64,000 nucleotides of DNA from Solirubrobacter pauli (lineage in GTDB: Bacteria; Actinomycetota; Thermoleophilia; Solirubrobacterales; Solirubrobacteraceae), in assembly GCF_003633755.1 (NCBI RefSeq), contig NZ_RBIL01000001.1, positions 3,953,426 through 4,017,425 on the forward strand. The letters run 5' to 3'. The position numbers and the translations under genes are program-made. This document shows positions 60,062 to 64,000 of this stretch, piece by piece; position 1 is the first letter of the stretch, and the number at the start of each line of letters is the position of its first letter. The notes beneath the pieces were generated by a model. That model did no database searches and was not told the DNA's origin. It saw only the letters and a list, made by a program, of their open reading frames with translations.

Positions 60062-60067
60062 TACGGT
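60062..60067 (+). promoter_or_regulatory. -10 hexamer of the 60075 gene (leaderless type)
   Basis: TACGGT ends seven bases before ATG 60075. The 43-bp region is shared with the divergent WYL regulator. Confidence 0.5.
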
Positions 60068-60074
60068 CCAGCCC

Positions 60075-60464
60075 ATGCCCCACGAACCCCGGAACATCAG
60101 CTTCTTCGGACGCGAAGGCCACACCAAGCACTACGGCGTCGGTGACCCCGATCCGGCCCACGTCGCGGCGGTCCGCTCACGCGCGCGCGTGAGCGAGCCC
60201 GGCTTCACGATCGCCCATCGCGGCGTGTCCGCGGCGCTGAGCCTCGTCTACTGGTGGGCGAACGAGAACGAGCTGCACGCCGACTTCTACGTCGCCCCGC
60301 TGGATGCGCCCGACCAGCTCGTCCCCTACGAGAGCACGGGGATCACGTGCGTGTGGGAGATGGAGGTGCTGGACTTCGAGCGCCGCGCGTGGCTGCAGGA
60401 CGTCCTGATCGACGGGGACCTCGAGGCCTACCTGGACGCGGCGCTCGAGCCGGTGGCCATCTGA
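60075..60464 (+). CDS. Hypothetical protein, 129 aa, next to a WYL regulator
   Basis: No family was firmly recognised. The protein has RNISFFGREGHTKHYGVGDPDP, a central hydrophobic VSAALSLVYWWANENELHADFYV, and an acidic C-terminal helix (VLIDGDLEAYLDAALE). Its stop overlaps the start of the next gene by one base (TGATG), so the two form an operon divergent from the WYL gene. Confidence 0.6.
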   Translation: MPHEPRNISFFGREGHTKHYGVGDPDPAHVAAVRSRARVSEPGFTIAHRGVSAALSLVYWWANENELHADFYVAPLDAPDQLVPYESTGITCVWEMEVLDFERRAWLQDVLIDGDLEAYLDAALEPVAI

Positions 60465-60904
60465 TGCCCGTCACCGACTTCGACTTCCTCCCGGGCCGCT
60501 GGGAGGTCACCAACCACAAGCTCGTCGACGGCGAGTGGCAGACGTTCATGGCGACCTCGACCGCCTTCGCGATGCTCGGCGGCGTCGGCAACCACGACCA
60601 CTTCGTCACCGACGGCTACGAGGGCTTCAGCCTGCGCCTGCACGACCCGGAGTCCGACACGTGGCGCATCTGGTGGTCCTCGACGCAGCGCCCGGGCCGG
60701 CTGGACCCGCCCGTCGAGGGTCGCTTCCACGCGGACGGCACGGCCACGTTCGAGGCCGACGACGTCCTGGACGGGGTCCCGCTGCGCATGCGCTTCGTCT
60801 GGTCGGAGATCACGTCCGACTCCGCCCGCTGGGAGCAGTTCTTCTCCCTCGACGGCGGCAGCAGCTGGGAGTCGAACTGGATCATGGAGCTCCGGCGAGT
60901 CTGA
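60464..60904 (+). CDS. DUF1579-like small beta-barrel protein
   Basis: The 146-aa product has FDFLPGRWEVTNHKL, a WRIWWSSTQRPGRLDPPVEGRFHADG segment, and FVWSEITSDSARWEQFFSLDGGSSWESNWIMEL, the pattern of DUF1579/lipocalin-like proteins that bind small ligands. The function is unknown. It is translationally coupled to the preceding gene and probably controlled by the WYL regulator. Confidence 0.7.
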   Translation: MPVTDFDFLPGRWEVTNHKLVDGEWQTFMATSTAFAMLGGVGNHDHFVTDGYEGFSLRLHDPESDTWRIWWSSTQRPGRLDPPVEGRFHADGTATFEADDVLDGVPLRMRFVWSEITSDSARWEQFFSLDGGSSWESNWIMELRRV

Positions 60905-60940
60905 TGTCCGAGGCGCGCCCACTCGACCCGTCCTTCGGAG

Positions 60941-61040
60941 GTGAAGTGCCCGCGCCGGCCGCGTCGCGCGCGGCCTGCGCGGCGTCCTCCGGCGCCAAGG
61001 TGCCCGTGCCGGCACCGCGTCGCGGGCGGCGTGCGCGGCG
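60941..61040. repeat. Imperfect direct repeat of about 45 bp
   Basis: Copies at 60941-60984 and 60995-61040 share the pattern TGCCCGxGCCGG-CCGCGTCGCG-GCGG-TGCGCGGCG with a few mismatches and two one-base gaps. They lie in the non-coding space between the DUF1579-like and transketolase genes. Confidence 0.4.
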
Positions 61041-61062
61041 CGCCCCGTCGCCGGGGCGCGCC
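61037..61062. terminator. Hairpin between convergent genes near transketolase
   Basis: GGCGCGCCCC and GGGGCGCGCC pair perfectly around the loop GTCGCC, ten bases from the transketolase stop. Confidence 0.65.
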
Positions 61063-61071
61063 GGGCGGGAT

Positions 61072-62907
61072 CTAAGCGGGCGAGGCGACCAGCTTTTGGG
61101 CCGCGTCGAAGATCGCGTCCGCGTCGATCTTCGCGCCGTGCAGGAGCTCCTCGGGTGTGCCGGAGCCGGGGATCTCGCGGACGGCCAGCTTGACGACGTG
61201 CGTCTGCTCGTCGCCGGCGGCGAGTGCGTCCAGCACGGCGTCGCCCAGGCCGCCTTCGGGGGCGTGGTCCTCGACGGTGATGATCGCGCCGCAGTCGCGG
61301 GCGGCGGCGCGGACCGCCTCGGCGTCGATCGGCTTGATCGAGTACGCGTCGAGCACCCGCGCGTGCACGCCGCCGTCGGCCAGGCGCTCGGCGGCCTTGA
61401 CCGCCTCGTCGACCGTGATGCCGGTGGCGATGATGGCCACGTCGTCGCCCTCGTGGGCGACGCGCGAGCCGCCGATGCGCACGTCCTCGTCGGGGGCGGT
61501 GCGCACGGGGGTCTTGCCGCGCAGCGTGCGGATGAACGAGATGCCGTCCTGGTCGGCCAGCGCGGCCACGAGCTTGGCCGCCTGCTGCGCGTCGCTCGGC
61601 TGCAGGACGGTCGAGCCGTGGATCGCGCGGATCGAGGCGATGTCCTCGAGCGCCATCTGCGACGGGCCGTCCTCGCCGATGGAGACGCCCGCGTGCGAGC
61701 CGCTGAGCACGAACTTCGCCTGGGAGATCGCCGCCATGCGGACGAAGTCGTACGCGCGCGAGAGGAACGCCGCGAAGGTCGACATGTACGGCGTCCAGCC
61801 GCGCACCTGCATGCCCACGCCGGCCGCGACGAGCTGCTGCTCGGCGATGAACATCTCGAAGTAGCGGTCGGGATGCGCCTCGCGGAAGTCCTCGGAGTGC
61901 GTGGAGTTGGACACTTCGCCGTCGAGGGCGACCACGTCGCCGCGGATGTTCGCCAGTGCCGCGATCGCCTCGCCGTAGGCCTTGCGCGTTGCGACCTCGT
62001 CGCCCAGCTCGTAGCTCGGCAGCTCGCCGCCGGGCGTCTCGAAGACGTGCGGCTGGCCGGCCTCCGGCTTCGCCACGTCCACCGACAGGTCGCGCTCGCC
62101 GCCCAGCTCCGCGATCGCGGCCTCAGCGTCGTCGACCGGTTTGCCGTGCTTGCCGGGCAGGTCCTCGACGGCCTTCACGCCGCGGCCCTTCATCGTCTTG
62201 GCGACGATCGCGACGGGCTGGCCCGTCGTGGCCTCGGCCTCGGCGTAGGCCGCCTCGATGGCCTCCACGTCGTGACCGTCGATCGCGATCGCCTTCCAGC
62301 CGAAGGCCTCGATCCGGCGCACATAGCCGTCGAGGTCCCAGCCGAGCATCGTCTCACGGGTCTGGCCGAGGCGGTTGACGTCGATGATCGCGGTCAGGTT
62401 GTCGAGCCCCTCCCAGCCGGCGTGCTGGAAGGCCTCCCACATCGAGCCCTCGGCCATCTCGGAGTCGCCGCAGAGCACCCAGACGCGGTACGGGAGCTTG
62501 TCGAGCGAACGGCCCGCCATCGCGACGCCCACGCCGATCGGCAGCCCCTGTCCGAGCGAGCCGGTGGCCACGTCCGTGGGCGGGATCGCCGGCGTCGGGT
62601 GGCCCTGCAGGCGAGACCCGAGCTTGCGGAAGGTGAGCAGCTCGGCGTCGTCGATCGCGCCGACCGCCTTCAGCACCGAGTAGTACAGGGGCGAGGCGTG
62701 GCCCTTGGAGAAGATCAGGTGGTCGTTGGCCGGGTTGTCCGTGTTGGCGTAGTCCAGGCGGAGGTGGCCGTCGATGAGCACCGCCATGAGGTCGGCGGCG
62801 GACATCGAGGAGGTCGGGTGGCCGGAGCCGGCGGCCGCGGAGCTGCGGATGGAGTCCACCCGCAGCTGCTGGCCGAGCTCCCGGCGGAAGTCGGCGTCGT
62901 GGGCCAT
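61072..62907 (-). CDS. tkt: Transketolase
   Basis: This TPP enzyme transfers two-carbon units in the pentose phosphate pathway, interconverting xylulose 5-phosphate, ribose 5-phosphate and sedoheptulose 7-phosphate. The 611-aa length and sequence (GSGHPTSSMSAADLMAVL, IFSKGHASPLYYSVL, TPP motif CGDSEMAEGSMWEAF...IIDVNRLGQ) match the shorter vertebrate-like class rather than the 660-aa TktA type. The C-terminal pyrimidine-binding part has FAAFLSRAYDFVRMAAIS. Transaldolase lies 9 bp upstream, in one operon. Confidence 0.94.
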   Translation of the reverse strand: MAHDADFRRELGQQLRVDSIRSSAAAGSGHPTSSMSAADLMAVLIDGHLRLDYANTDNPANDHLIFSKGHASPLYYSVLKAVGAIDDAELLTFRKLGSRLQGHPTPAIPPTDVATGSLGQGLPIGVGVAMAGRSLDKLPYRVWVLCGDSEMAEGSMWEAFQHAGWEGLDNLTAIIDVNRLGQTRETMLGWDLDGYVRRIEAFGWKAIAIDGHDVEAIEAAYAEAEATTGQPVAIVAKTMKGRGVKAVEDLPGKHGKPVDDAEAAIAELGGERDLSVDVAKPEAGQPHVFETPGGELPSYELGDEVATRKAYGEAIAALANIRGDVVALDGEVSNSTHSEDFREAHPDRYFEMFIAEQQLVAAGVGMQVRGWTPYMSTFAAFLSRAYDFVRMAAISQAKFVLSGSHAGVSIGEDGPSQMALEDIASIRAIHGSTVLQPSDAQQAAKLVAALADQDGISFIRTLRGKTPVRTAPDEDVRIGGSRVAHEGDDVAIIATGITVDEAVKAAERLADGGVHARVLDAYSIKPIDAEAVRAAARDCGAIITVEDHAPEGGLGDAVLDALAAGDEQTHVVKLAVREIPGSGTPEELLHGAKIDADAIFDAAQKLVASPA

Positions 62908-62916
62908 CGTCGGTCC

Positions 62917-63999
62917 CTACGCCGCCACGAGCGTCTTGAGCTTGCTCTCGAGGCCCTCGATCAGGTCCGCGAACGACTTGGCGAACTTCTCGACGCCCTC
63001 GCGTTCGAGCACCTGCACGACCTCGTCGTAGGAGACGCCGGCCGCCTCGAACTGGTCGAGCAGCTTGCTCGCCTCGTCCGTGCCCTCGCGGATCGTGTCG
63101 CCGCGGATCTCGCCGTGGTCGAGGACGGCCTTGACCAGGTCGAGCGGAGCGGTGTTGACCGTGTCCGGGCCGACGAGCTCCTCGACGTACACGGTGTCCT
63201 TGTAGTTCGGGTTCTTCACGCCGGTGGAGGCCCAGAGGCAACGCTGCTTGGAGGCCCCCTTCTCCTCGAGCGCCTTCCACTGGGGCGAGGAGAAGACCTC
63301 TTCGTAGGTCTGGTAGGCGAGCTTGGCGTTGGCGATCGCGAGCTTGCCGAGCAGCTCGTCGTGGCCGCCGATCTGCTGGAGGCGCTTGTCGGCCTCGGTG
63401 TCCACGCGGGAGACGAAGAAGGAGGCGACGGACGCGACCTTGCGGGGGTCGCCGCCGCCGTCGACGAGGCGCTGGACGCCGCGGATGTAGGCCTCGGCGA
63501 CCGCGCGGTGGCGCTCGAGCGAGAAGATCAGGGTGACGTTGACCGGGATGCCGGCGGCGACCGTGTCCTCGATCGCGGGCAGGCCCTCGAGCGTCGCGGG
63601 GATCTTGATGAGGAGGTTCGGGCGGTCGACCAGCTCGAACAGGCGCACGGCCTCGGACTTGGTCTTCTCGGTGTCGTGCGCGAGGTTCGGGTCGACCTCG
63701 AGCGAGACCCAGCCATCCTTGCCGTCACCTTCGTCCCAGACCGGGCGAAGGATGTCGCAGGCGTCGCGGATGTCGTCCTTCGCGAGCTGCCAGAAGATCT
63801 CCTTGGCGTCGTCGTGCTCGGCGCTGAGCTCGCGGATCTGGTCGTCGTAGGCGTCGCCTTCGGCGATCGCGCCCTGGAAGATCGTCGGGTTGGACGTGAC
63901 GCCCTCGACTCCCTGCTCGACGAGGCCCTTCAGGTCGCCGTCCTTGACGAAGCGGCGCGAGAGGTAGTCGATCCAGACGCTCTGGCCGCGCTCGGCCAA
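62917..63999 (-). CDS. tal: Transaldolase (possibly missing its first residues at the window edge)
   Basis: Transaldolase moves a dihydroxyacetone unit between sugar phosphates, producing or using sedoheptulose 7-phosphate. At least 360 aa are present, in the long actinobacterial class: GQSVWIDYLSRRFVKDGDL, GVTSNPTIFQGAI, the Schiff-base lysine in LLIKIPAT, CLWASTGVKNPNY. The first in-frame start seen is TTG 63999. Homologues usually have a few more residues before GQSVWID, so the true start may lie beyond the window. Confidence 0.92.
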   Translation of the reverse strand: MAERGQSVWIDYLSRRFVKDGDLKGLVEQGVEGVTSNPTIFQGAIAEGDAYDDQIRELSAEHDDAKEIFWQLAKDDIRDACDILRPVWDEGDGKDGWVSLEVDPNLAHDTEKTKSEAVRLFELVDRPNLLIKIPATLEGLPAIEDTVAAGIPVNVTLIFSLERHRAVAEAYIRGVQRLVDGGGDPRKVASVASFFVSRVDTEADKRLQQIGGHDELLGKLAIANAKLAYQTYEEVFSSPQWKALEEKGASKQRCLWASTGVKNPNYKDTVYVEELVGPDTVNTAPLDLVKAVLDHGEIRGDTIREGTDEASKLLDQFEAAGVSYDEVVQVLEREGVEKFAKSFADLIEGLESKLKTLVAA

Positions 64000-64000
64000 C

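Overview
The window is a very GC-rich, gene-dense stretch of bacterial chromosome. GTG and TTG starts are common and neighbouring genes often overlap by 1-17 bases. The gene set is actinobacterial: several SigB/SigF-type sigma factors with RsbW and STAS regulators, Ku with LigD-type NHEJ proteins, a MarP-like protease, and human-type transketolase with long transaldolase. The mix of these with HtpX, topoisomerase III and a complete-looking heptose pathway suggests the deep-branching Thermoleophilia (Solirubrobacterales-like). That placement is inference; there is no rRNA in the window. No tRNA, rRNA, CRISPR, insertion sequence or prophage gene was recognised.

Layout. 1-7.3 kb: HtpX protease, an M23 murein hydrolase, Lgt, and a lysA-hom-thrC-thrB operon for lysine and threonine. 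7.2-16.8 kb: a MEDS/GHKL sensor, an orphan receiver domain, an orphan ParA, an FHA protein, a lipoprotein, a class B penicillin-binding protein, a MarP-like protease and topoisomerase III. 17-24.8 kb: an AddB/AddA-type helicase-nuclease pair, then a YihY/BrkB membrane protein. 24.9-32.8 kb: an IMPase-family phosphatase, an ANTAR regulator, two SigB/F-type sigma factors, STAS and GHKL regulators, and BON, cupin, DJ-1 and HAD proteins.

32.9-42.6 kb holds the most striking locus. Nine consecutive, mostly translationally coupled genes encode a carbamoyltransferase, a GT2-GmhB fusion, two family 9 (heptosyltransferase-like) transferases, two further glycosyltransferases, GmhA, HldE and a short-chain dehydrogenase. 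Together they look like a pathway that makes ADP-heptose, carbamoylates a sugar and assembles a heptose-containing glycan in an organism not expected to make classical LPS. The HldD epimerase is absent. Transketolase and transaldolase at the right edge could supply the precursor sedoheptulose 7-phosphate.

42.6-56.5 kb is a dense stress-signalling island: three RsbW/STAS clusters, a primary-type sigma factor, a third SigB-type sigma factor, two paralogous Crp-like regulators and a CheB/CheR-PAS pair. LigD (phosphoesterase plus ligase), Ku and topoisomerase IB are embedded in it, and a separate LigD-type polymerase follows at 57.3 kb. 56.4-61 kb carries a ferritin-like two-repeat protein, HxlR and WYL regulators and small zinc-ribbon proteins. 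The window ends with transketolase and transaldolase on the minus strand.

Several probable genes are very short: 54 aa at 43042, 56 aa at 56280, 55 aa proline-rich at 50199, 39 aa proline-rich at 29866 and 57 aa at 24624. Many genes have a TANNNT -10 hexamer only 6-10 bases before the start codon, as expected for leaderless transcripts.
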